The notes beneath the pieces are model-generated. The model saw only the letters and a list, made by a program, of their open reading frames with translations. It ran no database searches and had not been told where the DNA came from. The position numbers were made by a program, and so were the translations under genes. Below, one piece after another: positions 1 through 9,429 of a stretch of DNA of 51,260 nt (positions are counted from its first letter, which is position 1; every line of letters begins with the position of its first letter). The DNA is taken from contig NZ_AJXN01000011.1 of the NCBI RefSeq assembly GCF_000286355.1, positions 1-51,260 of the forward strand. Direction: 5' to 3'. The DNA comes from Kocuria atrinae C3-8 (lineage in GTDB: Bacteria > Actinomycetota > Actinomycetes > Actinomycetales > Micrococcaceae).

Positions 1-1401
1 TCAGGACTGGCGTCCCAGGTGTCCGCGAGCGCGCCGGGCGGCTCTTGGCAGCACGCGGGGTCGGGACAGGTGGACTGCTTGCGCGCGGTGGTGTCCCTGT
101 TGCGGAACCACTTGACGTGCTCGTAGGGCACCCCGAAAGCAATGGAAAACTCGCCGTCCGTGGACCGCTCCACCCGCGCCGAACACCAGAACGTGCCGCC
201 GGGAGTGTCCGTGTACTGGAAGTGCGAGAGCAACCGGTTGGTCGCGGAGAACGCCTGCCGCGCGGAGAAATAGCGACATGCCCGCTGGCCTTCGACCGCT
301 CCGGTGTGGTCGGTGGGGAATGCGATGCCGTCATTGGACCAGGCCTTGTGGATGATCCCGGAGGAATGGACCTTCTCGAAGTGCGTGGGGATCCCGAAGT
401 GCTGGGTCATCAGGTTGGTCATGCGGTGCGCGGCGGTCTCATGGGAGACGGCGAACGCGTCGCGCAGGTCGTCCACGGAGAGCTCTCGGCGGGCCTTGGA
501 CTCGGCGAGCAACTTCACGGCCGAGGACTCCGGAATCATGAGCGCTGCCGCAAAGTAGTTGGTCTCAACCCGCTGCTCCAGGAACTCCCCGTAGTTTTCG
601 GGGCGCGAGTGATCCAGCAGCAAATGCCCCACGGCCTGCAGCAACACGGACCATGTGGAGCCGATACTCGAGCGCGCCGGCAGGTAGAACCGCTTATTGC
701 GCAGGTCCGTGACCGACCGAGTGGAGTGCGGCAGATCCGGGACCTGATGAATCTCGAACCCCACGTGGGACACCAGCGACGAGATGTGGTGCTCGGACAG
801 CGGCCCACCACCGTGCCCGATGGCCGCCAGCAACTCCCCGGCCATCGTCTCGATGCGCTCGAAGTAGTTATTCAGCTTCTGCATGCGCGCCGCAGGTCGG
901 TGTTGGCGCGCCGGGCCTCCTCGGGTGTGGCTGCCTGTTCATCCAGCCGTTGGGCGAGCTGACGTTGCAGCGCGACGATGGCCTCGAGCGCCTCGGTGCT
1001 CAGCCCCGGCCCCACGCGCACGGACGGCAGCCCCAGCGACGAGTACATGGGCCCGCGCTGCACCCGTTCCACCTCGATCTCCAGCTCCATGCGCTTGGAC
1101 GGTGCCTTGGCCCCGATCAGCTGGTCGACCGTCATGTCCAGCGCCTTGGCGATGCACCCAGCGTGGAGAGTTTGGGCTCGCGCTTTCCGTTCTCGATCAG
1201 CGACAACGCCGACGCCGCCATGCCCACCTGCTCGGCCAGCTGCCCGAGCGTCACACGGAGCCTCTTGCGGCGGTAGCGGATGCGGCGGCCCACGGCGATG
1301 GGGTCAGCGGGGTCGCCCTCGAACACGGAATCGGCGGGCGGGGCAGAAGGTGCGCTCTCGCGGGTGCGTTGGCCCTGCGGCGTCGTCGAACGAGGTGCCA
1401 T
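1..1401 (-). CDS. ramB: RamB/ScfR-type acyl-CoA-responsive regulator (3' end cut by window, two frameshifts)
   Basis: Transcriptional regulator with an N-terminal XRE helix-turn-helix (about residues 37-85, ending SLIENGKREPKLSTLG), a middle region resembling an IrrE/ImmA-type domain in which the zinc motif is degenerate (GHLLLDH), and a C-terminal part typical of short-chain acyl-CoA regulators with several Cys near the end (CPDPACCQEP). In corynebacteria this family (RamB) represses acetate and glyoxylate genes including aceA, and here it is divergent from aceA, which supports the same role. Frame is lost near 1155 and near 884; one added base at each restores a continuous protein of about 470 residues. 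No stop is reached before position 1, so a few C-terminal residues lie outside. The ATG at 1401 lacks a clear ribosome site, so the start is uncertain. Confidence 0.85.
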
Positions 1402-1431
1402 GGCACGAGCTTACGGAAAACATGCCGAAAC

Positions 1432-1453
1432 GTGAAGAACTGGATTTCTTCAC
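1432..1453. promoter_or_regulatory. Perfect inverted repeat in the ramB-aceA intergenic region
   Basis: GTGAAGAA (1432-1439) and TTCTTCAC (1446-1453) form an exact dyad with a 6-base spacer between the divergent ramB and aceA genes. About 35 bases further, ACTTTGC reads on the minus strand at 1487-1493; this resembles the ACTTTGC core reported for RamB sites in Corynebacterium. Either could be an operator; the assignment is inference. Confidence 0.45.
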
Positions 1454-1566
1454 TGAACTTTCTGGGTGCAACCGGCTGAAAACCCAGCAAAGTAGTAGTC
1501 ACAAGGCACAGAGAAGCGGAACTTCAACGACAGCCGCCGTCTCGCAAGGATCAAGGAGAACCACCC

Positions 1567-2852
1567 ATGAGCCCCATGAACAGCAATCAGCGCACCGCCC
1601 AGGAGATCCAGCAGGACTGGGACGAGAATCCCCGCTGGCTCGGCATCACCCGTGATTACACGCCCGAGGAGGTCCTGCGTCTGCAGGGTTCCTTTCGAGA
1701 GGAGCACACCCTCGCACGCCGCGGTGCAGACCGGCTCTGGCAGCTGCTCAACACGGAGAATTACATCAATGCTCTGGGCGCTCTGACCGGCAACCAGGCG
1801 GTTCAGCAGGTCAAGGCCGGCCTCAAGGCCATCTACCTTTCGGGTTGGCAGGTCGCCGGTGACGCCAACCAGGCCGGGCAGACCTACCCGGATCAATCCC
1901 TGTACCCCGCCAACTCGGTGCCGCAGGTGGTGCAGCGCATCAACAACGCGCTGCGCCGCGCGGACCAGATCGAGCACTCCGAGGGCATCAGCACGGTCGA
2001 CAACTGGATGGCCCCGATCGTGGCGGATGCGGAAGCCGGCTTCGGCGGCCCGCTCAACGCATTTGAGTTGATGAAGTCCATGATCAACGCCGGCGCGGCC
2101 GGTGTGCACTGGGAGGACCAGCTGGCCTCCGAGAAGAAGTGCGGACACCTGGGCGGCAAGGTTCTGGTTCCCACCCAGCAGCACGTTCGCACCTTGAACG
2201 CCGCCCGCCTGGCCGCGGACATCGAGGACGTTCCCACCCTGATCATCGCCCGCACCGACGCTGAGGCAGCCACCCTCATCACCTCCGATGTCGACGAGCA
2301 GGACGCCGAATTCATCACCGGCGAGCGCACCTCCGAAGGCTTCTACAAGGTCCGCAACGGCCTGGAGCCCTGTGTGGCACGCGCCAAGGCGTACGCCCCG
2401 TATTCGGATCTGATCTGGATGGAGACCGGCACCCCGGACCTCGAGCTTGCCCGCAAGTTCGCCGAGGCCGTCCACGAGGACTTCCCGGACCAGATGCTCG
2501 CCTACAACTGCTCGCCGTCCTTCAACTGGAAGAAGCACCTGGACGACGAGACCATCGCCAAGTTCCAGCGCGAACTCTCAGCCATGGGTTACCGCTTCCA
2601 GTTCATCACCCTGGCCGGTTTCCACGCCCTCAACTACTCGATGTTCGATCTGGCCCACGCTACGCCCGCAACCAGATGACCTCGTACGTCGAGCTGCAAG
2701 AGCGCGAGTTCGCCGCAGAGGAACGCGGCTACACCGCCACCAAGCACCAGCGCGAGGTGGGCACCGGGTACTTCGACCTGGTCTCCCAGGCCGTGAACCC
2801 CAACTCCTCGACCACCGCTCTGGCCGGCTCCACGGAGACCGCGCAGTTCTGA
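1567..2852 (+). CDS. aceA: Isocitrate lyase (one frameshift near the 3' end)
   Basis: Cleaves isocitrate to succinate and glyoxylate, the first step of the cytosolic glyoxylate shunt used on acetate and fatty acids. The protein shows the family signature [16 protein letters not shown] with the catalytic Cys in KKCGH, the metal region around ADAEAGFGG, and the C-terminal segment YNCSPSFNW. The start at 1567 has a good ribosome site (AAGGAGAA). Frame is lost near 2661: one added C gives [20 protein letters not shown] and continues to a TGA at 2852, giving 428 residues, the usual family length. It is divergent from ramB and followed by a strong hairpin. Phenylacetate and fatty acid breakdown deliver acetyl-CoA, which fits its position beside the paa cluster. 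Confidence 0.96.
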
Positions 2853-2891
2853 GCGATGCGCGAGTAGTCGCCTCGAAGTAGAAGTAGTCGT

Positions 2892-2922
2892 GTCGCCCGG
2901 AGGTCATGATCCTCCGGGCGAC
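2892..2922 (+). terminator. Terminator after aceA
   Basis: Perfect 12-bp stem GTCGCCCGGAGG / CCTCCGGGCGAC with a 7-base loop, 40 bases after the aceA stop. No long T run follows, as is common in high-GC actinobacteria. Confidence 0.8.
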
Positions 2923-2994
2923 CGTCATGTCACGTTCTTCTCTCTGTAGAACAAAGAGCCACGTCACCGCCTATCTCGCGTACGGTGAGCAGGC

Positions 2995-3452
2995 ATGAAG
3001 GACTCCGCGCTCCGCTCAACCCTGCTCATAGCCCTGGGATTCTCAGCGCTGGCCGCGATAACCGTCCGGGTGTGGTTGGCATGGTTGGCTCAGGACTCCG
3101 CCGGCGGTGTTCCGATCGGCCTGGCCCTCGGCTACGTGACACTGGTCATCGCCACAGTGGGGTTAGGTATCGCAACTTTGATCATCTGCCTCACCGACCT
3201 CGCTCGCACCGCAGCCTCTCGAGGATTGCGCACCGGACTCACGCTGGGCAGCTACGCCTCGGGAGCGCTGTCCTTGGCCGCATTGGTCGCCACCGTGGCG
3301 CGGTCCATCACCGGCCCCGGCACAGGTTCCTGGCAGCAGGAATGTCTCATCCCTTTCCGCTCATCCTGTGGGTCCTGGCCCTCGCCACCCTGTGGGTCAC
3401 TCTGGCGTTGAGCGCGCTGATTCTTCGACGCCGCCGCGCCAACCATGCCTGA
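2995..3452 (+). CDS. Small membrane protein with about four transmembrane segments (one frameshift)
   Basis: Not recognised as a named family. The restored 152-residue protein has about four hydrophobic stretches (TLLIALGFSALAAITV, GYVTLVIATVGLGIATLI, SLAALVATVA, LILWVLALATLWVTLALS) and ends in an arginine-rich tail RRRRANHA, suggesting a multi-pass inner-membrane protein with a cytoplasmic C terminus. Frame changes near 3352, where one more C in the run before TTTCC joins IPF to PLILWV. It stands alone between the aceA terminator and the 3.5-kb intergenic region. Function unknown. Confidence 0.6.
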
Positions 3453-3752
3453 CCTTGCTCCATCAGGAGAAGGGCATTGGCGAATGGGGGCGGCGCTTCC
3501 CGCCTGCCGTTCCCTCACGCGAAGTTGTCGGCGCATGGTGCTCGGGCAAGCGTGATGTGAGGAAATCGCAAGGCAGCAGTCTGGTGTGAGGAAGATGCAG
3601 ATTCCGGGCCCCGAAACTGCATTGTCCTCACATGAGGCCATCCGAATGCTGTTGCCTCACCTGAGATTGCAGGCATAGTATCCCGCCCTCCTCCCGGAGC
3701 ATTCCCGACGACGCCGCTCGGTCGCGTTCGTCGCAACAGGCCCCTCAGCGCC
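3453..3752. repeat. Non-coding gap holding TGTGAGG repeats and an imperfect long hairpin
   Basis: No convincing gene. The stretch holds four copies of TGTGAGG or its complement (near 3556, 3585, 3632 and 3656). Two of them are the ends of an inverted repeat: positions 3585-3607 and the complement of 3610-3632 match at about 19 of 23 bases, centred on GGGCCCC. This could fold into a long RNA hairpin or be a multi-copy intergenic repeat. A copy of the ACGACGCCGCTC word lies at 3708-3719. Confidence 0.5.
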
Positions 3753-3788
3753 GCGGCCCGCACACTCATCAGTGAGTGTGCGGGCCGC
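3753..3788 (-). terminator. Terminator of the thioesterase gene
   Basis: Perfect 16-bp stem GCGGCCCGCACACTCA / TGAGTGTGCGGGCCGC with a 4-base loop, just beyond the stop codon of the minus-strand thioesterase gene. Confidence 0.8.
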
Positions 3789-3816
3789 AGTGCTGTTGCG
3801 TGCGCGGGGTAATCCG

Positions 3817-4314
3817 TCAGGACTTCTTCTTGGTGTCCTTGAGGAAGTTGGTGATGCGGATCGTGCACAGGCGCTTGCCGGTGTCGATGTGGCTGATGAC
3901 CACTTCATGAGTCGTGGCCGAGCGGCCCAAGTGGATGGCAGTGGCTACGCCGCGGATCATGCCGGACCGCGCGGAAGCGTGGTGGGTCGCGTTGATGTCC
4001 ACGCCCACGGCCACTTTGCCGAATGTGGAGGCGTGAATCACCGCTGCCCACGAGCCGAGCGCTTCACCCAGGGCCACGGATGCGCCGCCGTGCAAAAGGC
4101 CCAGCGACTGGCGGTTACCTTCCACCGGCATGGTCGCGACCACGCGTTCGGCGGACTGCTCCTCGATCACCACGCCCATCTTGTTGTCCAGCTCACCCAG
4201 CTGAATGGTCCACGGTTCGTAGGGCTGGCCGTCCGCGTCCTCGAAGGGGAGCTTCTCGCGGTTCTTCCGGTCCTGGTCCGCGCGGATGTCCGCCGGGGTG
4301 GGGTCCTCGTGCAT
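3817..4314 (-). CDS. Hotdog-fold acyl-CoA thioesterase (PaaI/MenI type)
   Basis: A 165-residue single hotdog domain with the PaaI-type signature NRQSLGLLHGGASVALGEALGS, in which the Gly-Gly after His and the following helix form the active region; VGVDINATHHASARSG is the typical second strand-helix. Family members hydrolyse aromatic or 1,4-dihydroxynaphthoyl-CoA thioesters. The start at 4314 has an excellent ribosome site (AAGGAGGAACC). It is divergent from paaZ and shares its promoter region, which carries a PaaR-like operator, so a role in releasing trapped CoA from phenylacetate intermediates is plausible. A menaquinone function (MenI) is the alternative. The C terminus is lysine-rich (KDTKKKS). 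Confidence 0.8.
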   Translation of the reverse strand: MHEDPTPADIRADQDRKNREKLPFEDADGQPYEPWTIQLGELDNKMGVVIEEQSAERVVATMPVEGNRQSLGLLHGGASVALGEALGSWAAVIHASTFGKVAVGVDINATHHASARSGMIRGVATAIHLGRSATTHEVVISHIDTGKRLCTIRITNFLKDTKKKS

Positions 4315-4437
4315 GGTTCCTCCTTAGCTTGGCGTCCGACGCCGCCGCGGTGCGTTGCGTGCGCGAGGTACCCGAGCGGCGTCGTTGCCCGAAAAACGGT
4401 GGTGCGCTGTTGTGACCTAGGTTATCCTGGACTAAAT

Positions 4438-4454
4438 ACTGACCGATCGTTCGG
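4438..4454. promoter_or_regulatory. PaaR-like operator upstream of paaZ
   Basis: ACTGACCGATCGTTCGG lies 28 bases before the paaZ start. It shares ACTGACCG-N-TCGTTC with the complement of the site before paaA (9457-9476) and resembles the motif reported for PaaR in Corynebacterium glutamicum. Its position also suits control of the divergent thioesterase. Confidence 0.6.
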
Positions 4455-4481
4455 CTTGAAGTGTTGAGAAGGGACCGGCGC

Positions 4482-6592
4482 GTGAGCACCCAAACCAAAA
4501 CCCAGGACATCCAAATCCTCCCCAGCTACGTGAGCGGCCAGTGGTGGCAGCCGGAAAACCCGGAGCGCGTCGCGGATGTGAACAACGCGGCGACCGGCGA
4601 GCTTGTGGCCCGCGTCAGCACCGACGGTCTGGACACCGCCGCCGCCATCGAATACGGCCGCACGGTGGGCCAGGAAAACCTGGGCAAGCTGCGCATTCAT
4701 GACCGCGCGCTGATCCTCAAGCAGCTCGCGCAGTACCTCACCGAGCACAAGGACGAGCTCTACGAGATCTCCTACGCCACGGGTGCGACCACCAAGGATC
4801 ACCTGATCGACATCGACGGTGGCATCGGCACCGTGTTCACGTTCTCGTCCAAGGGACGTCGCGAACTGCCCAATTCCAACGTGATCGTCGACGGCGCCGT
4901 GGAACAGCTCTCGCGTGACGGCTCGTTCCTGGGCGAGCACATCTACACACGCATTCCCGGTGTGGCCGTGCAGATCAACGCGTTCAACTTCCCCGTGTGG
5001 GGCATGCTCGAGAAGTTCGCCCCGGCGTTCATCGCTGGTGTCCCCTCCATCGTGAAGCCCGCGACGCCCACCGGTTACGTGACCGAAGCCTGCGTGCGCC
5101 TGATGCTGGATTCGGGCCTGCTGCCCGAGGGTTCGTTGCAGCTCATCTCCGGCTCCGCCCGTGACTTGCTCGACCACCTGGACGCCCGCGACCACGTGGC
5201 CTTCACCGGTTCGGCCGCAACTGCCAAGTCCCTGCGCTCACACACGAACGTGCAGGACAAGGGCGTGCGCTTCACCGCGGAGACCGACTCCCTCAACGCA
5301 GCGATCATGGCTCCTGACGTCACCCCCGATTCGCCCGAGTTCGAGGCGTTCGTGAAGTCCGTGGTTCTGGAGATCACCGCTAAGGCCGGCCAGAAGTGCA
5401 CCGCCGTGCGCCGCGTGATCGTGCCGCAGAACATGCGCTCTGAGGTCATCTCGGCCATCGAGGCTCGCGTGTCCGAGCGGGCCAAGGTGGGCGATCCTCG
5501 TTCCTCTGAAACCACCGTAGGTGCCCTCGCCTCCGATGAGCAGCAGTCCGAGGTTTCCCGCTCCGTGCGCACCCTGATCGACGCCGGTGCGGTCGTGGAA
5601 TTCGGCGGCCCGGAGGCCCTGTCCTCGGTTCCTTCCGAGGGCGCGTTCTTCCCGGTGACCTGCTGTCCTTCGACGACGCCCGCACCCCCGCCGTCCACGA
5701 GGTCGAGGCCTTCGGCCCGGTCACCTCCGTGATCAGCTACGACGGATCGGTGACAGACGCCGTGGAGATCGCCGCCCTGGGCGGCGGCTCCCTGGTGGCC
5801 ACGGTGTGCACCCACTCGCCCGAGCTGGCGGGTGAGTTCGCGGCAGGCATCGGCTCCCACCACGGTCGCGTACTGTTCCTGGACCGCGACGACGCCAAAA
5901 CCTCCACCGGTCACGGCTCCCCCGTTCCGCACCTGGTGCACGGTGGTCCCGGTCGCGCCGGCGGCGGTGAAGAGCTGGGCGGCATCCGCGCCGTGAAGCA
6001 CTACATGCAGCGCACCGCCGTCCAGGGCTCCCCGGATCTGCTCACCGGCATCACCGGTCAGTGGCACTGGGGCGCAACCGCCAACACCGTGACCCGTGAA
6101 GACGTGGAGAACGGCATGGGCGAGCACCCGTTCCGGAAGTCGCTGGAGACCCTGCGTATTGGCGACCAGCTGGTGTCCGACCTGCGCGAGGTCAAGCTCG
6201 AGGACATCCTGGAATTCGCGGAGAAGACCGGAGACACGTTCTACGCGCACACGGACGAGGAGGCCGCCATGGCCAACCCGTTCTTCCCGCGCCGCGTGGC
6301 CCACGGTTACCTGCTGGTCTCCTGGGCCGCTGGCCTGTTCGTGGAGCCCGCCCCGGGACCGGTGCTGGCCAACTACGGCTTGGAGAACCTGCGCTTCATC
6401 ACCCCGGTCACCTACGACGATTCCATCCGCGTGACGCTGACCGCCAAGCGGATCACCCCGCGCGTGACCGATGAGTACGGTGAGGTTGCCTGGGACGCCC
6501 GGCTGACCAACCAGAACGACGAGATCGTGGCCACCTACGACGTACTGACCCTGGTCTCCAAGACCTGGCCGATGCCGGAGGACACTGAGTAA
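4482..6592 (+). CDS. paaZ: PaaZ, oxepin-CoA hydrolase/3-oxo-5,6-dehydrosuberyl-CoA semialdehyde dehydrogenase (one frameshift)
   Basis: Bifunctional ring-opening enzyme of aerobic phenylacetate breakdown. The N-terminal two thirds is an NADP aldehyde dehydrogenase (VQINAFNFPVWGMLEKFAPA; active-site Cys in KAGQKCTAVRR), the C-terminal third is a MaoC-like hydratase (VTREDVENGMG; FFPRRVAHGYLLVSWAAGLF). Frame is lost near 5661; one added C in GACCTG gives FFPVTLLSFDDARTP and a protein of 703 residues, near the usual length of about 680. GTG at 4482 is chosen because AGAAGGGA precedes it; the upstream GTG at 4461 has no ribosome site. An operator and a strong terminator flank it, so it is probably a single-gene unit within the PaaR regulon. 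Confidence 0.95.
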
Positions 6593-6615
6593 CCCGGGCT
6601 GGCCGAGCAGCTGAA

Positions 6616-6660
6616 AACGGCGGTGGTGTGGACTCGATTCGAGTCCCCACCACCGCCGTT
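6616..6660 (+). terminator. Terminator after paaZ
   Basis: Outer arms AACGGCGGTGGTG (6616-6628) and CACCACCGCCGTT (6648-6660) are exact complements and enclose a second dyad GGACTCGATTCGAGTCC. This makes a very long hairpin 24 bases after the paaZ stop. Confidence 0.85.
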
Positions 6661-6841
6661 GCGTTCCTGCCACCTGACTAGGAACCAGAACTCAGTCACT
6701 TTTAGGCCACTCGGCACGGCCGGGGCAGATTCCTGGCACTCTAAAGCCACTCAGAGCCGTTCTGGGTGGCGTGAAAGTGTCTGGAATCTTGGCGGTGGCC
6801 TAAGGATGTCTCAGATTTCGGCGGCAACTCGAAAGCTGCCG

Positions 6842-7470
6842 CTACATCGCCCGCAGCCCAGCGAAGATCATTTTGACCGCGGTGTCCGAGAGCTGGTCCA
6901 CGGTTCCGGAGCGTTCGGGCTGATACCAGTCCACGATCGAGTTGACCATGCCCAGCATCAAACGGGGCGCGGATTTGTTGGAGATGTCGGTGCGCAGGTC
7001 GCCTTCGTCCTGGGCCGTGCGCACCAGGTTCTCGACCATCCGCGTCAATTGCCGACGCCGCTCGAGCGCCTTCAACTCGACCGGCGAGTTCCCACGCAGT
7101 CGCAGCAACAGCGTCACGTAGGGCATTTGATCCACCAGCACCCGCACGGAGCCCTGAATGATCATCTCGAGCTTGTTCACGGCGCGGGAATCGGTGGCCT
7201 GGACGTGCTCAAAAACGGCCTCGAGTGAATCCAGTGCGCGGTTGAGCGCTGTTCCAGGATCTCTTCCTTGGAGGCCACGTGGTGGTAGATCGCGGACTTG
7301 GAAATGCCCAGGTGGGAGGACAAGGTTCCCATGGAGGTGGCGTCATAACCGTGACGGTTGAACACCTCGACACACACGGCCAGCAAGGTCTCCCGGTCGT
7401 AGCCGGGACGACCGCGACGAGGCGCCGAAGCGGCGTCGTCGTGCGTGAGGGAGCGTGGCTGTGCTGGCAT
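6842..7470 (-). CDS. paaR: PaaR, TetR-family regulator of phenylacetate genes (one frameshift)
   Basis: N-terminal TetR helix-turn-helix (RHGYDATSMGTLSSHLGISKSAIYHHVASKEEIL, residues about 34-68, seen in two overlapping blocks) and an all-helical ligand domain. In Corynebacterium the PaaR of this type represses paa genes and is released by phenylacetyl-CoA; the gene lies inside the cluster next to paaK, so the same function is inferred. Frame breaks near 7249; one added base gives LEQALNRALDSLEAVFEH and a 209-residue protein. A likely autoregulatory operator half-match sits at 7494-7507, 24 bases upstream. The first residues contain HDDAAS, encoded by a copy of the ACGACGCCGCT word. Confidence 0.85.
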
Positions 7471-7493
7471 GAACCCGGACTCTACTTTCTGTT

Positions 7494-7507
7494 ACTGAAC
7501 GATCACT
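7494..7507. promoter_or_regulatory. Putative PaaR operator before paaR
   Basis: ACTGAACGATCACT keeps ACTGA-CGATC of the stronger sites at 4438 and 9457, but its second half is degenerate. Suggests weak autoregulation. Confidence 0.4.
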
Positions 7508-7532
7508 ACAGGCTACCGCGAGCCGAACGCAA

Positions 7533-7562
7533 CGAGCACCGGAGGAAACCCTCCGGTGCTCG
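7533..7562 (-). terminator. Terminator after paaK
   Basis: Perfect 13-bp stem CGAGCACCGGAGG / CCTCCGGTGCTCG with a 4-base loop, 20 bases past the paaK stop on the minus strand. Confidence 0.8.
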
Positions 7563-7582
7563 GCGTCATGGCTGATCAGAGC

Positions 7583-8920
7583 TTACTTATCGCGGTGATC
7601 GTAGATGCGGCGCAGCTTGCCGGAGGAACGCTCCAGCGAGCCGGGCTCCACCACGTTGATCGCGGCGGACGAACCGATCTTGGTCTTGATCTCGTGCACG
7701 AGCTTCTTGGCGCCCTCCTGAGCTTCCTCGGGAGTGGCCTCGTCGCGGCGCTCGATGTGGATGGTCATCTGGTCCATGCGCTTGGGCCGGGTGATCTCCA
7801 GCGTAAAGTGCGGGGACAGAGCCGGGATCTGCAGCGCGAGTTCCTCGATCTGGGACGGGAACAGGTTCACGCCGCGCAGGATGATCATGTCGTCCGAACG
7901 ACCCGTGATACGGCCCGTGCGACGGTGACCCGGGCGCACCGACCCCGGCAGCAAGCGGGTCAGGTCGTGGGTGCGGTAGCGAATGATCGGCAGCGCCTGC
8001 TTGGTGAGCGCGGTGAAGACCAGCTCACCGGGTTCACCCGTGTCCAGCACGCGATCGTCGAACGGGTCGATGATCTCCGGGCGGAAGTGATCCTCCCAGA
8101 TGTGGGATCCGTCCTTGGTCTCCACGGATTCACCGGCCACACCGGGACCCATGACCTCGGACAGACCGTAGATGTCACACGCGGTGATGTCGAAGGTCTT
8201 CTCGATCTCGTGACGCATTTCCTCGGTCCACGGCTCGGCACCGAGCACAGCGTGCTTGAGGGAAGTCTCGCGCGGATCGATGCCGTGCTTGCGGAAACCA
8301 TCGGCAATGGTCAGCAGGTAGGTGGGCGTGGACAGGATGACCTCGGGCTGGAAGTCCTGGATCAGCTGAACCTGCTTGTCGGTCTGGCCGCCGGACATCG
8401 GGATCACGGCGCAACCGAGGCGCTCAGCGCCGTAGTGGGCACCCAGACCACCGGTGAACAAGCCGTAGCCGTACACGTTGTGCACCTTGTCGCCGGGCTT
8501 CACGCCGGACATGCGGAAGCAACGGGCCACCAGGGTGCCCCAGGTCTCCAGGTCATCTTCGGTATAGGCCACCACGGTGGGCTGACCGGTGGTTCCGGAG
8601 GACGCATGGATGCGACGGATCTCGGACATGGGCGTGGCGAAGGACTTGAACGGGTAGGACTTCCGCAGGAATTCCTTGTCCGTGTAGGGGAACTTGGCCA
8701 GGTCCTCGAGTTCCTTGAAGTCGTCCGGGTGCACGCCGTGCTCGTCGAAGAGTTCCTTGTAGGCAGGAACGTTCTCGTAGGCGTAGTGCAGGGTCCAGTT
8801 GAGGCGCTCAGTCTGCAGCGCCTCGATCTGGTCCCGGCTCATGGTCTCTTCGGGATCCGGCTGCGAAGGATCCGCCGACTTGGTGGGCTTGTACGGATTG
8901 GGAACGGAGCAAGTGGTCAT
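7583..8920 (-). CDS. paaK: Phenylacetate-CoA ligase
   Basis: Activates phenylacetate to phenylacetyl-CoA with ATP, the entry step of the pathway. The AMP-binding loop ASSGTTGQPTV is present near residue 105, with YGLSEVMGPGV (acyl-AMP motif), YRTHDLTRLL and the C-terminal lysine region SSGKLRRIYDHR. About 445 residues, the normal length. The ATG at 8920 is preferred because the residue before it is not conserved; an in-frame TTG lies at 8929. The gene follows paaI with only a few bases between, so paaI-paaK form an operon ended by the hairpin at 7533. No frame breaks, unlike many neighbours. Confidence 0.95.
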   Translation of the reverse strand: MTTCSVPNPYKPTKSADPSQPDPEETMSRDQIEALQTERLNWTLHYAYENVPAYKELFDEHGVHPDDFKELEDLAKFPYTDKEFLRKSYPFKSFATPMSEIRRIHASSGTTGQPTVVAYTEDDLETWGTLVARCFRMSGVKPGDKVHNVYGYGLFTGGLGAHYGAERLGCAVIPMSGGQTDKQVQLIQDFQPEVILSTPTYLLTIADGFRKHGIDPRETSLKHAVLGAEPWTEEMRHEIEKTFDITACDIYGLSEVMGPGVAGESVETKDGSHIWEDHFRPEIIDPFDDRVLDTGEPGELVFTALTKQALPIIRYRTHDLTRLLPGSVRPGHRRTGRITGRSDDMIILRGVNLFPSQIEELALQIPALSPHFTLEITRPKRMDQMTIHIERRDEATPEEAQEGAKKLVHEIKTKIGSSAAINVVEPGSLERSSGKLRRIYDHRDK

Positions 8921-8925
8921 GGCCT

Positions 8926-9336
8926 TCAAGCTTTCTGACGGTTGGGCACGGTACGGCTACGGCCGCGGAACTGGGCGATCACGGAGCCGTCTTCGGCTGT
9001 GACGCACATGTCGTAGAGGCCGCTGCGACCGGTGGTGGCGATCTCACGACCTTCGGCGGTCAGGGTCTGACCGACTCGAGCTGAACTGATGAAGTTGATG
9101 TCCACGCCCTGCGCCACCGTGATGGTGCTGCCATCCCCGGTGGGGTCGTTGCAGGCCATGGCGAAGCACGAATCAGCCAGGCTGAAGATCATGCCCCCGT
9201 GGACGATGCCGAAACCGTTGAGCATCTCTTCCCGCACGGTCATGCTGATCACGGCGTGACCCGGGTCCGCCCGATGAACGGTGATCCCCAGCCACTCCGA
9301 GGTCTTGTCCCCGCGGAGAATCGGATGTTCCGGCAT
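8926..9336 (-). CDS. paaI: PaaI, hydroxyphenylacetyl-CoA thioesterase
   Basis: Hotdog-fold thioesterase of 136 residues with the PaaI signature NGFGIVHGGMIFSLADSCFAMACN, where the Asp after LA and the HGG motif form the active site, and GVDINFISSARVGQTLTAEG. In the pathway it rescues CoA from dead-end ring-hydroxylated or epoxidised thioesters. First gene of the paaI-paaK operon, divergent from paaA, with a palindromic TGACC-N4-GGTCA operator 20 bases upstream. Confidence 0.93.
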   Translation of the reverse strand: MPEHPILRGDKTSEWLGITVHRADPGHAVISMTVREEMLNGFGIVHGGMIFSLADSCFAMACNDPTGDGSTITVAQGVDINFISSARVGQTLTAEGREIATTGRSGLYDMCVTAEDGSVIAQFRGRSRTVPNRQKA

Positions 9337-9356
9337 GTTGTCTCCCTCACATTATA

Positions 9357-9370
9357 TGACCGAATGGTCA
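9357..9370. promoter_or_regulatory. PaaR-type operator before paaI
   Basis: TGACCGAATGGTCA has exact TGACC/GGTCA arms. It lies 20 bases before the paaI start and differs in spacing from the site before paaA, so the two divergent promoters may respond with different affinity. Confidence 0.6.
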
Positions 9371-9429
9371 GTAGGGAATCGCAAAATGTGATGTTCTGTC
9401 AAGTGGATCACAATTTTTCGGGTTTTGTG

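Noticed and set aside
1450..2538. Open frame antisense to aceA
   Set aside because: Overlaps conserved aceA coding sequence and shows no domain.
3720..3737. GGTCGCGTTCGTCGCAAC as another RiPP-regulator dyad
   Set aside because: Left half is not TTGCGAC and spacing differs; not near a RiPP gene.
6629..6647. GATTCGAGTCC looks like a tRNA T-arm
   Set aside because: It is the inner part of the paaZ terminator palindrome; no acceptor stem, anticodon arm or CCA region fits around it.
7556..8938. Long open frame antisense to paaK (460 codons)
   Set aside because: Gly/Val/His-rich composition is the usual mirror image of a GC-rich gene; paaK on the other strand has all family motifs.
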